Notes: generated from the sequence alone by a model not told the origin. A stretch of 54,893 nt of DNA from Leptospira andrefontaineae (GCF_004770105.1 NZ_RQEY01000008.1:1-54893); one strand, 5' to 3'; positions 31,645-39,909 are shown, counted from the stretch's first letter. Translations and numbers: made by a program.

Positions 31645-31863
31645 ATGAAGTATAACGTGTATCTTTTATCTTTATGTTCGGTTCTTGCTTCCTGCAGTGA
31701 GATCGATCCAGGTTATGATATCAATGATGGGAAACAAATGGGTTGTATTGCTATACTTGTTTCGTATAATGCCTGCACTGATGGCTCATCGGACCCGGCA
31801 AGACAGAATGCTTGCCTAACGGAATCACTGGTCGCTGGCGGAAGTTGCTTCGCTAATGATTAG
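31645..31863 (+). CDS. Small cysteine-containing lipoprotein
   Basis: A 72-aa precursor with lipobox SVLASC (Cys 17). The mature peptide of about 55 residues carries four further cysteines (in MGCIA, NACTD, NACLT and GGSCF), which could form two disulfides outside the inner membrane. GGAG lies upstream of the ATG. It is the last gene before a hairpin shared with the convergent gene. Function unknown; tiny Cys-rich lipoproteins of this kind are common in Leptospira. Confidence 0.65.
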   Translation: MKYNVYLLSLCSVLASCSEIDPGYDINDGKQMGCIAILVSYNACTDGSSDPARQNACLTESLVAGGSCFAND

Positions 31864-31868
31864 AAGAA

Positions 31869-31890
31869 GACGGAGAGATTACTCTCCGTC
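31869..31890 (-). terminator. Hairpin terminator between convergent genes
   Basis: A perfect 9-bp stem GACGGAGAG/CTCTCCGTC with a 4-nt loop. Read on the minus strand it is followed by TTCTTCTAATC, a loose T-rich tail, and it contains the stop codon of the minus-strand gene. Confidence 0.5.
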
Positions 31891-32103
31891 CTCGAGTAGG
31901 TTATTCAAACTATCTAGTAAAACATCTACTTCTACACCATAGCCCATACAAACTTGCTCGATAGTTTCGAGTTCGTTGATGGAACAATGAGAGCATCCGC
32001 CTAAATGATAACTTGAAAATACCAATCCTGCTTCAGGATGAAGACCGATCGCTTCGCCTACTGTCATTTCTTTAAAAAATCTTGGCTTGACCGCTTCCGA
32101 CAT
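31879..32103 (-). CDS. DUF1858-type disulfide/redox domain protein
   Basis: A 74-aa protein matching the small domain often encoded near hybrid-cluster proteins: TVGEAIGLHPEAGLVFSSYHLGGCSHC with a CxxC pair (C37, C40), a third Cys at 52 and the helical VDVLLDSLNNLLE. It may bind a metal or shuttle electrons; the partner is not visible here. AGGAG lies upstream of the start. It is divergent from the PTPS gene, with a short inverted repeat between them. Confidence 0.8.
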   Translation of the reverse strand: MSEAVKPRFFKEMTVGEAIGLHPEAGLVFSSYHLGGCSHCSINELETIEQVCMGYGVEVDVLLDSLNNLLEDGE

Positions 32104-32120
32104 GGGGAAAATCTCCTAAG

Positions 32121-32140
32121 TACTGGTTTAAGTTCCAGTA
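32121..32140. promoter_or_regulatory. Inverted repeat in a divergent promoter region
   Basis: TACTGG (32121-32126) and CCAGTA (32135-32140) form a 6-bp dyad with an 8-bp spacer in the 66-bp gap between two divergent genes. This is the size of an operator, but chance is possible. Confidence 0.25.
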
Positions 32141-32169
32141 TATAGACTCCCTAGGCCAAAGTCAATTCC

Positions 32170-32571
32170 ATGTTTTTTCAAGAAACCGGCAAATTCTATA
32201 TTCGTATCGAAGAAAGGTTCGAATCTTCTCATTATCTTTATAAATACTTCCCTGATGGCTCGGATGAGCCAATTCATGGCCATTCCTTTAAGGTGGAAGT
32301 TTATCTCTCGGGCCAAAAGAATATTGGAGAAGACGGGATCAGTTTCGACTTTTTAACCTCTAAGCGTAAGCTTAAGGAGTTAGTGGCTGAGTTAGACCAT
32401 ATTCTGATTAATGATCACGCTGATTTTAAGAAGACCAATCCAACCTCTGAAAATATGGCTCGTTGGTTTTACTATGGCTTAAAGGACAGTGTGGCCGAGG
32501 CTAAGGGTAAAGTAGATCGGATCGTAATCCACGAAGGTCCGGAAAACTTAGCTTACTACGAACCAAATTAA
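32170..32571 (+). CDS. PTPS/QueD-family protein with PTPS-III (folate-type) active-site motif
   Basis: A 133-aa tunnelling-fold enzyme. Zinc ligands are H21 (ESSHYL), H36 and H38 (IHGHS). The protein has no cysteine at all, so the catalytic Cys of QueD (CxxxHGH) and of PTPS is absent. Glu 33 instead precedes the motif as ExxHGH. That pattern is the mark of PTPS-III enzymes, which make 6-hydroxymethyl-dihydropterin and replace dihydroneopterin aldolase (FolB) in folate synthesis. A QueD role (queuosine) is therefore less likely. There are no folate neighbours, so the call rests on the motif. Confidence 0.8.
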   Translation: MFFQETGKFYIRIEERFESSHYLYKYFPDGSDEPIHGHSFKVEVYLSGQKNIGEDGISFDFLTSKRKLKELVAELDHILINDHADFKKTNPTSENMARWFYYGLKDSVAEAKGKVDRIVIHEGPENLAYYEPN

Positions 32572-32978
32572 ATCTTACCGTACGTAAAAAGAAAAACTAA
32601 ATTTGCCACTGCATAAGAGATCGTGAAATAAAAACCGATCCGTAAAGGGCGGGGAAGTTTCATTACTCCGCATAAAACAAAATGCACCGCTAAAAAACAA
32701 AGGGCCAAGGTATTGGTCCAAAGAACAGCCTTCACTGGTTCGGAATCAGCTCCGTATAAAAGAAGAAGGACCGTAGGCAATAGTCCCAGAAAACTCATGA
32801 ACCCGCCGGTTGCGATCCAAACCATTAGGATCATTCTGGACTGTCTTTCGTCAGGATGTTGGAAGACTGAGATTGCGCCTCCCACTACTAACTGGTGCAA
32901 AAAACCGTGGAATGCGTAGACCAAACTTACGCATAAAAATAGGATCGTAGGCAGGTTGAGATGGTTCAGGTCAGACAA
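32568..32978 (-). CDS. Small four-helix membrane protein
   Basis: A 136-aa hydrophobic protein with four predicted membrane helices (about residues 9-34, 47-73, 82-104 and 112-132) and an ERQSR motif in the first loop. There is no signal cleavage site and no family that I recognise. It converges on the PTPS gene, the stops overlapping by 4 bases, and is divergent from acetoacetyl-CoA synthetase. Confidence 0.65.
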   Translation of the reverse strand: MSDLNHLNLPTILFLCVSLVYAFHGFLHQLVVGGAISVFQHPDERQSRMILMVWIATGGFMSFLGLLPTVLLLLYGADSEPVKAVLWTNTLALCFLAVHFVLCGVMKLPRPLRIGFYFTISYAVANLVFLFTYGKI

Positions 32979-33090
32979 CTGGAAAACTCCGGACTTCTTA
33001 TCGACTCACAAATCTTACGGAATGCCTTTCGCTTCACAACTAATTTACTGTTGACCGTCGATTGAAAAAAACGAAGATAACAGGCCGGAC

Positions 33091-35055
33091 ATGAATCAAA
33101 CCCTTTGGACTCCCAGTCCCGAACTCATTCAAAACTCAAGACTTACAGAATTTCAAAATTTTGCCGAACAAAAGATCGGTAAAAAATTCCTGAATTACTC
33201 AGAGTTACATTCTTGGTCGGCTGAATTCCCTGAAAAATTCTGGGGACTCATTTGGGAATTTACCCCAGTCATTCATTCCAAAACGTACGACGAAGTCATC
33301 AAACCCGGAAAAACTTTTAGAGAAGCTCAATTCTTTCCTGGAGCAAAGCTGAACTTTGCCCAAAACTTACTTCGGAAAAAAGACGATACAATTGCCATCT
33401 TTTATAGAGGAGAAAGTGGAGCGGAGAAGAGCCTGACCTATTTTGAACTTTATAAAAAAGTAGGAGCACTCGCCGCCTATTTTAAATCGGAAGGTGTAGT
33501 ACCTGGAGATAGGATTGCAGGACTCATGCCGAATGTTCCTGATACGGTTCTTGCAATGTTAGCTGCTACAAGTATCGGAGCTGTTTGGACATCTTGTTCT
33601 CCTGATTTCGGAGTTAAAGGAGTATTGGATCGATTCGGTCAGATAAAACCAAAAATCCTGATCACCACAGATCGATACGAATTTAAAGGGAAATCACTTC
33701 CGCTTGCGACAATTGTCGAAGAGATCTCTGCCCAACTTCCGGATCTGAAAAAGATCTTAGTTTCTGAATATCCCAGTTTAGGATCAAATGATGGGAAAAA
33801 TATCACAAATGGATTTCCTAAGAACTCTATTCCATTAGAAGAATCTTATAAATCTTTTCTGGGAAAGGACCCTGAATTTTACCAAACATCTTTTGATCAT
33901 CCTGTATATATCATGTATTCTTCCGGGACAACAGGACTTCCAAAATGTATGGTCCAAGGCTCCGGAGTTTTTCTGAACCATTGGAAAGAACTCGCGCTAC
34001 ATACTGATTTGAGAGAAGGAGATGGGATCTTCTATTATACCACCTGTGGGTGGATGATGTGGAACTGGCTTGTAAGTTCTCTTTCTATAGGGGCTACAGT
34101 TCATCTATTCGATGGAAATCCGTTCCATCCTGATCCAGGGGTATTATTCCGTTATGTTTCGGATCGTAAGGTGAAAGTATTCGGTGTAGGAGCAAAATAT
34201 ATTCTTAGCTTGGAGAAGGAAAAATACAAACCAAGCGTGGATCTATCTTCCATCAAATCGGTATTATCTACAGGATCGCCGTTGCCAGGATACGGATTCG
34301 ATTATGTTTACGAATCTTGGAAGAAGGACCTAAGGCTTTCTTCTATTTCAGGGGGAACCGACCTGAACGGATGTTTTGCATTAGGAAATCCTAATTTACC
34401 TGTTCACTCCGGAGAATTACAATCTTTAGGGCTTGGAATGTCCGTCCAAATTTTTGATGATTCCGGAAAATCAGTCCAAGGACAAAAAGGGGAGTTGGTT
34501 TGTACTAAACCATTCCCATCTATGCCATTGGAATTCTGGAATGACCCGGATGGAAAAAAATACCTAAGCGCATATTTTGATACGTATTCCGATATATGGA
34601 GACATGGTGATTTTGCAGAAATTCTTCCCAATGGTGGGATGGTAGTATACGGAAGATCGGATGCCACATTAAATCCGGGTGGAGTTCGTATTGGAACTGC
34701 GGATTTATATAGTTTGCTTGAAACTATTTCTGAAATTGCAGATTCGGTAGTGATCGGTCAAGAATGGAAGGATGATGTTAGAGTGATCCTATTCCTAAAG
34801 ATGGCTCCGGGTGCAGTCTTGGATCCAACATTTGAATCTAAGATCAAAATGGAAATAAAGGATAAGGTTTCTCCTCGCCATGTTCCATCTAAGATCATCC
34901 AAGTAGCGGACATTCCTTACACCCGAAACATGAAGAAGGTGGAAATTGCGGTAAAAAAAACAGTGCAAGGGGAATCTGTAACGAACCAAGATGCTTTGAT
35001 CAATCCTGAATCATTAGAATATTATAAAAATATTCCGCAGTTACAAACAGATTGA
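33091..35055 (+). CDS. aacS: Acetoacetyl-CoA synthetase
   Basis: A 654-aa adenylate-forming enzyme that activates acetoacetate to acetoacetyl-CoA, feeding ketone bodies into lipid or polyhydroxybutyrate pathways. The AMP-binding signature is YSSGTTGLPKCMVQG. Family traits are the N-terminal LWTPSPELIQNSRLTEF, the TTCGWMMWNWLVSSL segment, SGGTDLNGCF and the C-terminal VPYTRNMKK-type end (DIPYTRNMKKVEIAVKK) with the catalytic Lys. Length fits acetoacetate-CoA ligase and differs from acetyl-CoA synthetase by these motifs. It is a single-gene unit. Confidence 0.9.
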   Translation: MNQTLWTPSPELIQNSRLTEFQNFAEQKIGKKFLNYSELHSWSAEFPEKFWGLIWEFTPVIHSKTYDEVIKPGKTFREAQFFPGAKLNFAQNLLRKKDDTIAIFYRGESGAEKSLTYFELYKKVGALAAYFKSEGVVPGDRIAGLMPNVPDTVLAMLAATSIGAVWTSCSPDFGVKGVLDRFGQIKPKILITTDRYEFKGKSLPLATIVEEISAQLPDLKKILVSEYPSLGSNDGKNITNGFPKNSIPLEESYKSFLGKDPEFYQTSFDHPVYIMYSSGTTGLPKCMVQGSGVFLNHWKELALHTDLREGDGIFYYTTCGWMMWNWLVSSLSIGATVHLFDGNPFHPDPGVLFRYVSDRKVKVFGVGAKYILSLEKEKYKPSVDLSSIKSVLSTGSPLPGYGFDYVYESWKKDLRLSSISGGTDLNGCFALGNPNLPVHSGELQSLGLGMSVQIFDDSGKSVQGQKGELVCTKPFPSMPLEFWNDPDGKKYLSAYFDTYSDIWRHGDFAEILPNGGMVVYGRSDATLNPGGVRIGTADLYSLLETISEIADSVVIGQEWKDDVRVILFLKMAPGAVLDPTFESKIKMEIKDKVSPRHVPSKIIQVADIPYTRNMKKVEIAVKKTVQGESVTNQDALINPESLEYYKNIPQLQTD

Positions 35056-35070
35056 TCTCAATATTGAGAT
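35055..35070 (+). terminator. Palindrome after acetoacetyl-CoA synthetase gene
   Basis: ATCTCAATATTGAGAT is a perfect 16-bp palindrome starting at the last base of the stop codon and followed by TTTAATTTAG. It could form a weak terminator or mark a protein site. Confidence 0.35.
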
Positions 35071-35130
35071 TTAATTTAGTCTTGTGGAACTTCTTCTTAA
35101 TATTAGGTGATTAGGAATGAGTTTGATCTT

Positions 35131-35466
35131 CTATCTTTCTGAAAAAGAAGTTTCTATGATCAGATCCGTATTTTCCCAAAGATATTCTGTTTCAATAGGA
35201 GAAGCCAAGAATTCCGCAGAGTTTTGCGAGTCAGAATAAGAATTTTCGGATTCTTTAACGTTACGGATATAGAATGTAGCAAGTCCTGCTAATCCTAAAA
35301 GTAGAATTGCTGCAATCGCTGCTTGCCATACGAATATATTATTAGAAACTTCTTGGATTTCTGCCTTGGCGATTACTTTGCCTGCAATCCTTTTTGCAAG
35401 ATCGGGATCATTAAGTAGAGATCCGATTTTTTTGTCTAGATCGGAATCGATATAAGGTTCTTTCAT
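35131..35466 (-). CDS. Anti-sigma-factor-like single-pass membrane protein
   Basis: A 111-aa protein: a charged N-terminal cytoplasmic part (about residues 1-42, DLDKKIGSLLNDPDLAKRI), one membrane helix (about 46-68, WQAAIAAILLLGLAGLATFYI) and a short outer tail. The shape is that of an anti-sigma factor, without the zinc HxxxCxxC motif. The Met at 35466 was preferred because its ATG overlaps the sigma factor stop by 4 bases, the usual coupling for such pairs. An open frame extends 15 codons further upstream but lies inside the sigma gene. Confidence 0.7.
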   Translation of the reverse strand: MKEPYIDSDLDKKIGSLLNDPDLAKRIAGKVIAKAEIQEVSNNIFVWQAAIAAILLLGLAGLATFYIRNVKESENSYSDSQNSAEFLASPIETEYLWENTDLIIETSFSER

Positions 35467-35996
35467 TTTTCTTCTCTTCCCTTTTGATTCGACGCGAATC
35501 GGGATAGCCATTCTTTTGCTCTGGAAATCCTGGACTTGACTGTTCCTTCGGAGATATCCAGTTTTTTAGCGATCGATTCCATCTTCTCGCCACCCAACCT
35601 AAGTATCATAGTTTCTTTATATGGAGAAGGCAAGAGATTAATTTGGGATTCCATCCATTTACGTTTGTCCGGATCAGGCTCGATCGCTGCAATATCTTGT
35701 TCTTTTTTCGCGGAAACCTTTATCTCAGCCTGTAGTTTCAAATAAGCTCTTCCTTCTCTATTCCATTTTCGAATGGCTCTTCTGCATTCGTTTCTGGCAG
35801 CGACATATAACCAACGATTTGCATCTTGGGGATCCAAACTAGGCCTATTCTTGAATTTAAGATAATATCTTAAATATGTATCTTGGACCAAGTCCTCAAC
35901 TAAGGAAGCCATCCCAGGCATAATATGTCGGCGGATGGACTTGAGAACAGTCTCCTTACTGGATTCTATGATTCGGATTAATTCTGGTTCCGTCAT
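35463..35996 (-). CDS. ECF-type RNA polymerase sigma factor
   Basis: A 177-aa sigma-70 family protein with region 2 (VEDLVQDTYLRYYLKFKNR, then WLYVAARNECRRAIRKW) and region 4 with a helix-turn-helix (ESIAKKLDISEGTVKSRISRAKEWL). It redirects RNA polymerase to a small regulon. It lies between a CpxP-like periplasmic protein gene (5 bases upstream) and the anti-sigma-like gene (4-base overlap), so all three are one operon. Confidence 0.9.
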   Translation of the reverse strand: MTEPELIRIIESSKETVLKSIRRHIMPGMASLVEDLVQDTYLRYYLKFKNRPSLDPQDANRWLYVAARNECRRAIRKWNREGRAYLKLQAEIKVSAKKEQDIAAIEPDPDKRKWMESQINLLPSPYKETMILRLGGEKMESIAKKLDISEGTVKSRISRAKEWLSRFASNQKGREEK

Positions 35997-36001
35997 TCTA
36001 T

Positions 36002-36631
36002 CTATCTATAGTCCGCACCAAAACTTAGGTTATTAATAAGAATTTGGTCTCGGGCTTCAAGAACCTGGCCATTTATGGACAGGTTCTTACAATCTCTATC
36101 TCCCGGAGGAGGCGGACCATGGCGATGGGGCGGAAAGTCCCTTCTTTCTTTTAGCCTATTTAATCTTTCCTTATGTAGTTGGTTTAGTTTTTGTTTTTGT
36201 TCCGGATTCAGGATCGCTTCAAATTCCAGTCTTCCTTGTATATGCAGAAATCTTAATTCGAGTTGAATATCGCTGATCTCTTTTAATTTGGATTTCACCG
36301 CCACTAGGTCCACTTTAGGAGATTCTAATAGTTTACGCAAAGATTCGTGGAGAGCGGGTAATTTCTCTCCCAAAGTTCGGCTGATATTCTGTCTTTTGTC
36401 AGTTGCCGCCTTTGATTTTTCGATCTGCTCCGGGGTTAAAGAAAGTTCTTTGGAGAATCTTTCAAAATTTTTATCTTCTCTTTCTCTCGGGCCAGGACCT
36501 CCTCCCGGTATGAAGAAGTCGAACGGTTCCGGGCTGAATGGAGGAGGGGGTGGAGGCTCTGCAAATAAGAAACTCCCCGATCCTAAAACCAGTAAAATAA
36601 GAACGAATAATTTAAGTTTATTAAAATCCAA
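36002..36631 (-). CDS. CpxP/Spy/CnrX-like periplasmic protein
   Basis: A 209-aa precursor with a signal peptide (about residues 1-24, ending FLFAEPPPP). The mature protein begins with a Pro-rich stretch and has two LTPEQ-like motifs (LSLTPEQIEKSK and LNPEQKQKLNQL) in a helical hairpin typical of the heavy-metal resistance/LTxxQ family. A His/Pro-rich patch (PPHRHGPPPPGDRDC) could bind metal. As first gene of the sigma operon it is likely the envelope sensor or a chaperone under the sigma factor's control. A non-family tail (SINGQVLEARDQILINNLSFG) ends the protein. Confidence 0.75.
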   Translation of the reverse strand: MDFNKLKLFVLILLVLGSGSFLFAEPPPPPPFSPEPFDFFIPGGGPGPREREDKNFERFSKELSLTPEQIEKSKAATDKRQNISRTLGEKLPALHESLRKLLESPKVDLVAVKSKLKEISDIQLELRFLHIQGRLEFEAILNPEQKQKLNQLHKERLNRLKERRDFPPHRHGPPPPGDRDCKNLSINGQVLEARDQILINNLSFGADYR

Positions 36632-36662
36632 GTGATCACCTACTATTTCTGACGAATTATTT

Positions 36663-37451
36663 TTATTGTGTGGTACTAGTGCTAGAAGAACTTCCTGAAG
36701 AAATTGTACTACTTGTACAATTCACTTCTCCTTTTATACTTACAGAAGGACCTGAAACATTCTGCGTATTATAGCAAGTTTCCCCATCTTGTGTATAACA
36801 CATACTTGTAGAAGTTGCAGAAGTACAATTGATATTATCCACCGTATAACATTGAGTGAGAGAAAGAGCTACACTTCCGCTCGAGACTGCTGTGCCGACC
36901 AGATCTAAATCCACAGTGAGATAAGAAAGAGCCTGAGAACTGGAAACACTTGTATCCACAGGAACACCACTTCCTCCCCAATAAATTTTTCCATAGTTGG
37001 AAACCACTGCAGATGTGCCTATTCCTCCTGAATAAGAAAACCCTTGGGTGGAATCGATTGATCCTTGGTTCTGGGTAGCATCGTATAAGAACTTGAGATA
37101 GAGATATTCTCCGGTCTTAAAATATAATCTGGTGATCACTGTATATAAGTTCGTAGTGCTTGTGCTTGTCGTACTGGTTGTAGTCGTACTCGTGCTGGAA
37201 GAACTATAAGGAGTTGCAGTTCCGCAACTTGCGGTCTTGTCCATGTCCAATTCCCCATCGATATTGAATGCAACCCCGTCCCCAAAAACGGTTAAACTTA
37301 CTTTATCCGCATCTCGATTCTCGCAGGATAAAAAACAAAATAAGAAAAATACTAGATAGGTTTGCGGACTATGTAAGCTCAAATGGATAGAAGGATTCAA
37401 AATAAGATTCCAGGATTCTGTTTGTATATATAAGTAAACCCGGAAGAGCAA
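36663..37451 (-). CDS. Ser/Thr-rich putative lipoprotein
   Basis: A 262-aa frame with a hydrophobic stretch ending in FLSC (Cys 43), a lipoprotein site. A low-complexity tract of nearly 20 Ser/Thr residues lies at about 83-101, and the C-terminus is again Ser/Thr-rich. The body has beta-type sequence with Tyr and Ser, and several Cys. Both the TTG at 37451 and an internal TTG at about 37382 are possible starts; the later one gives a normal 19-residue signal peptide. It looks like a surface-exposed adhesin-type or repeat-expanded lipoprotein, but the function is unknown. It lies 31 bases upstream of the sigma operon on the same strand. Confidence 0.6.
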   Translation of the reverse strand: MLFRVYLYIQTESWNLILNPSIHLSLHSPQTYLVFFLFCFLSCENRDADKVSLTVFGDGVAFNIDGELDMDKTASCGTATPYSSSSTSTTTTSTTSTSTTNLYTVITRLYFKTGEYLYLKFLYDATQNQGSIDSTQGFSYSGGIGTSAVVSNYGKIYWGGSGVPVDTSVSSSQALSYLTVDLDLVGTAVSSGSVALSLTQCYTVDNINCTSATSTSMCYTQDGETCYNTQNVSGPSVSIKGEVNCTSSTISSGSSSSTSTTQ

Positions 37452-37526
37452 AAACGTTCCCTGATTCTTTCTAAAATTATATAGTTATCTGATCGACTGG
37501 AGTATGATAGATACTTGTTTTTTCCC

Positions 37527-37555
37527 TTGATCCATAAGGGCTAAGAAAATATAAA
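37527..37555 (+). promoter_or_regulatory. Strong-looking promoter abutting the solute-binding protein start
   Basis: TTGATC (37527-37532), a 17-bp spacer and TATAAA (37550-37555). The -10 ends 3 bases before the ATG at 37559, so a transcript from it would have almost no leader. GTG follows directly at 37562. Confidence 0.35.
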
Positions 37556-37558
37556 AGA

Positions 37559-38398
37559 ATGGTGTTTCGAATATTCGGACTTCTATTTTCTTTTTTGATC
37601 CTTTCTCCTGCGTTCGCTCAAGGTATCTCAAATTCCCGCTTGGATGAGATCCAAAAAAGGGGAGAATTGAGAGTCACTGGAAACCGTAACTTCGACCCTT
37701 TCTATATCTCCGATCCAAAGGAAGGATTTCCCGGATTCGATGCGGAACTCGGAAAAAAATACGCAGAGTTCTTGGGAGTAAAATACACATTCACAAACCG
37801 TCCGGAATTTGAGGATTACGCCGAAGCAATCAAGAGCGGAGAAGCAGATATTGCATTTTCCGGTTTAAGTTCTACATTAGAAAGATCTAAAAAAGGAAGT
37901 TTCAGTTCTCCTTATTTAGTTTCTACTACTGGTGCATTGGTGAATAAGAATGCACTTCCTCCTCCTCCGGAAGGAAATATTATCTCTACCGTATATTTCA
38001 GAAGTGTAAAAGACTTGGATAGCGTAAGCGGGCTTAGCTTTTCGGTTAGAGCATTTTCTGCCAGCCATGAATATCTCTTAAGTATTTTTCCTAATTCCAG
38101 AATATTCACTTACGGTTCTATGGAAAGCGCTTGGAATTCAGTGAAAGAAGGGCAAGCAAATTGTTTTGTGGGAGATTCTCTTTATATCAAGGGTTTGCTT
38201 CTCAAACAAAGAAGTATTTTATCCAATTTCAGAGCACTCATAGAACCTGTTCAGGAAAACCATGTGAGCGCTTTACTTCCTAAGGGTGATATTTACTTCT
38301 CCCGTAACTTTGAATTTTTTCTGTCGGAACTCAAACGTACAGGAGAATTAAAAAGTTTAGAGGATAAGTATTTTAACAGAAACGACTGGGTGAAATAA
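37559..38398 (+). CDS. Periplasmic amino-acid-type solute-binding protein (SBP family 3)
   Basis: A 279-aa precursor with a signal peptide (LLFSFLILSPAFAQG). The mature protein follows the family 3 pattern: LDEIQKRGELRVTGNRNFDPF, GFPGFDAELGKKYAEFLGVKY, ADIAFSGLSSTLERSKKG and a C-terminal SELKRTGELKSLEDKYF. It should bind a polar solute, typically an amino acid, in the periplasm. No permease or ATPase gene is adjacent, so it may work with a distant transporter or serve as a sensor. Confidence 0.88.
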   Translation: MVFRIFGLLFSFLILSPAFAQGISNSRLDEIQKRGELRVTGNRNFDPFYISDPKEGFPGFDAELGKKYAEFLGVKYTFTNRPEFEDYAEAIKSGEADIAFSGLSSTLERSKKGSFSSPYLVSTTGALVNKNALPPPPEGNIISTVYFRSVKDLDSVSGLSFSVRAFSASHEYLLSIFPNSRIFTYGSMESAWNSVKEGQANCFVGDSLYIKGLLLKQRSILSNFRALIEPVQENHVSALLPKGDIYFSRNFEFFLSELKRTGELKSLEDKYFNRNDWVK

Positions 38399-38416
38399 AG
38401 AAACAGTCTAATCCGT

Positions 38417-39283
38417 ATGGCGACTTTGGCAAAAAGAAAAGCCCAAAATTCTCCCGGACAGATCTATGTGGATTCCAGTTGTATCGATTGTGAAACCTGT
38501 AGGATACTGGCTGGCGATATTTTTGGAGAAGACCAAACCGGTTCCTTCGTTAAAAAACAACCTGAATCAGAATCGGAAAAATTCCAAGCCTTACAAGCAT
38601 TAGTTGCCTGTCCCACAGCCTCCATTGGAACGGAAGATCGGATTGATCTTACAGAAGCAAAATTATCTTTCCCAAGACGGATCCAAGACGAGGTCTATCA
38701 TTGCGGTTTTCATTCTAAGGATTCATTCGGCGCCTTCTCCTACTTAATTGTCCGAGAAGAAGGTAACGTACTTGTAGATTCTCCTAGATATATTCCGTCA
38801 CTTTCTGAAAAAATAAAAAATCTGGGCGGGATTAAATATCATTTTCTAACTCATAGAGATGATGTAGCAGATCACGAAAAATTTCACCAAGACTTTGGGA
38901 CAGAAAGGATTATTCATGAAGGAGATCTATCCGCAGTTCCAAATGCGGAAATAGTGATCAAAGGGAAAGAGCCGTTTTCACTTAGCGAAGATCTATTGAT
39001 AATTCCCGGCCCTGGACATACAAGAGGACATTCTACTCTATTATATAAACATAAATTTCTATTTTCCGGGGATCATTTAGCATTTGATCCTAAGAAAGAG
39101 AGACTGATCGCTTTTAAAGGTGCTTGTTGGTATTCTTGGGAAGAACAAACCAAGTCCATGAGGGACTTGGAGAATTATAATTTTGAGTGGCTTCTTCCAG
39201 GCCACGGGCACCCCGCTCATACGGATCGGAAGCGTATGAGCGAGATGCTTAGGTCCTGCGTTTTATGGATGCAAACGTGTTAG
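38417..39283 (+). CDS. Ferredoxin-MBL-fold fusion protein
   Basis: A 288-aa protein with an N-terminal iron-sulfur segment ([12 protein letters not shown], then ACPTASIG, spaced like a ferredoxin cluster) followed by a metallo-beta-lactamase fold with [22 protein letters not shown] and FSGDH. The usual HxHxDH becomes HxDDxxDH, a variant known from ferredoxin-MBL proteins. It may couple electron transfer to hydrolysis or sulfur chemistry. It begins 18 bases after the solute-binding protein gene. Confidence 0.8.
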   Translation: MATLAKRKAQNSPGQIYVDSSCIDCETCRILAGDIFGEDQTGSFVKKQPESESEKFQALQALVACPTASIGTEDRIDLTEAKLSFPRRIQDEVYHCGFHSKDSFGAFSYLIVREEGNVLVDSPRYIPSLSEKIKNLGGIKYHFLTHRDDVADHEKFHQDFGTERIIHEGDLSAVPNAEIVIKGKEPFSLSEDLLIIPGPGHTRGHSTLLYKHKFLFSGDHLAFDPKKERLIAFKGACWYSWEEQTKSMRDLENYNFEWLLPGHGHPAHTDRKRMSEMLRSCVLWMQTC

Positions 39284-39909
39284 AATGATTCCCTGCTTCC
39301 TAAATATTCTTCCTGGCCTGAAAATACGCTCTCAGCGTAGGCAGGAACTCCTCCCCATTTTTTAACCGCCCCCGGTCCCGCATTATAAGCGAGAAGAGCT
39401 ATGCGGATATTTCCCTCATGGGTTTCCAATAAATGGTTCAGATAAGAGACTCCTAGATGGATATTTGTTTCTGGCTCCAGTAGGTCTTGTTTCTTGATAT
39501 GTTTTCCTTCCCAGGATGCGATCCAAGATCCGGTCCCCGGCATGATTTGCATGAGCCCCAGTGCATTCTTCTTGGATCTTGCTTTTCTATAGAATTCAGA
39601 CTCTGTTTTTATGATCCCGAGAAGTAACCCTGCCTTCTCTCCTTTTTGGCAATAAACTCCACAGGCGCTGTCATTGATCCTTTCGGATTCTTTTTCTACG
39701 GTTAAAGAGAGAAGTTCAAGCTCTGGTTCAGTAAGGCTTGGCCTTTCGGAGCGAATGTATTCTTTGATTTGAGTGGATTCTGGGAGGGAGTTCCTACCAA
39801 CCGCGCTCTTTCCTATTAGGGAACCCGCGATTGGGGCTACTAGAGATTGGTAAAGTAGCGGTAACGAGGCGATGAATATGTATCTTTTTCTAACTTTAGG
39901 CTGGAGCAT
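39280..39909 (-). CDS. Lytic transglycosylase (SLT domain)
   Basis: A 209-aa protein with an N-terminal hydrophobic segment (about residues 10-30) for export or anchoring. The catalytic domain follows: [20 protein letters not shown] (catalytic Glu in KTES), [26 protein letters not shown] and [16 protein letters not shown]. It cleaves peptidoglycan glycan strands to make room for growth or for envelope machines. Its stop overlaps the tail of the ferredoxin-MBL gene. Confidence 0.9.
   Translation of the reverse strand: MLQPKVRKRYIFIASLPLLYQSLVAPIAGSLIGKSAVGRNSLPESTQIKEYIRSERPSLTEPELELLSLTVEKESERINDSACGVYCQKGEKAGLLLGIIKTESEFYRKARSKKNALGLMQIMPGTGSWIASWEGKHIKKQDLLEPETNIHLGVSYLNHLLETHEGNIRIALLAYNAGPGAVKKWGGVPAYAESVFSGQEEYLGSRESF

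Noticed and set aside
33051..33082. TTGACC with GATAAC as promoter of acetoacetyl-CoA synthetase
   Set aside because: Spacer would be 19 bases and the -10 too close to the start codon to leave room for a ribosome binding site.
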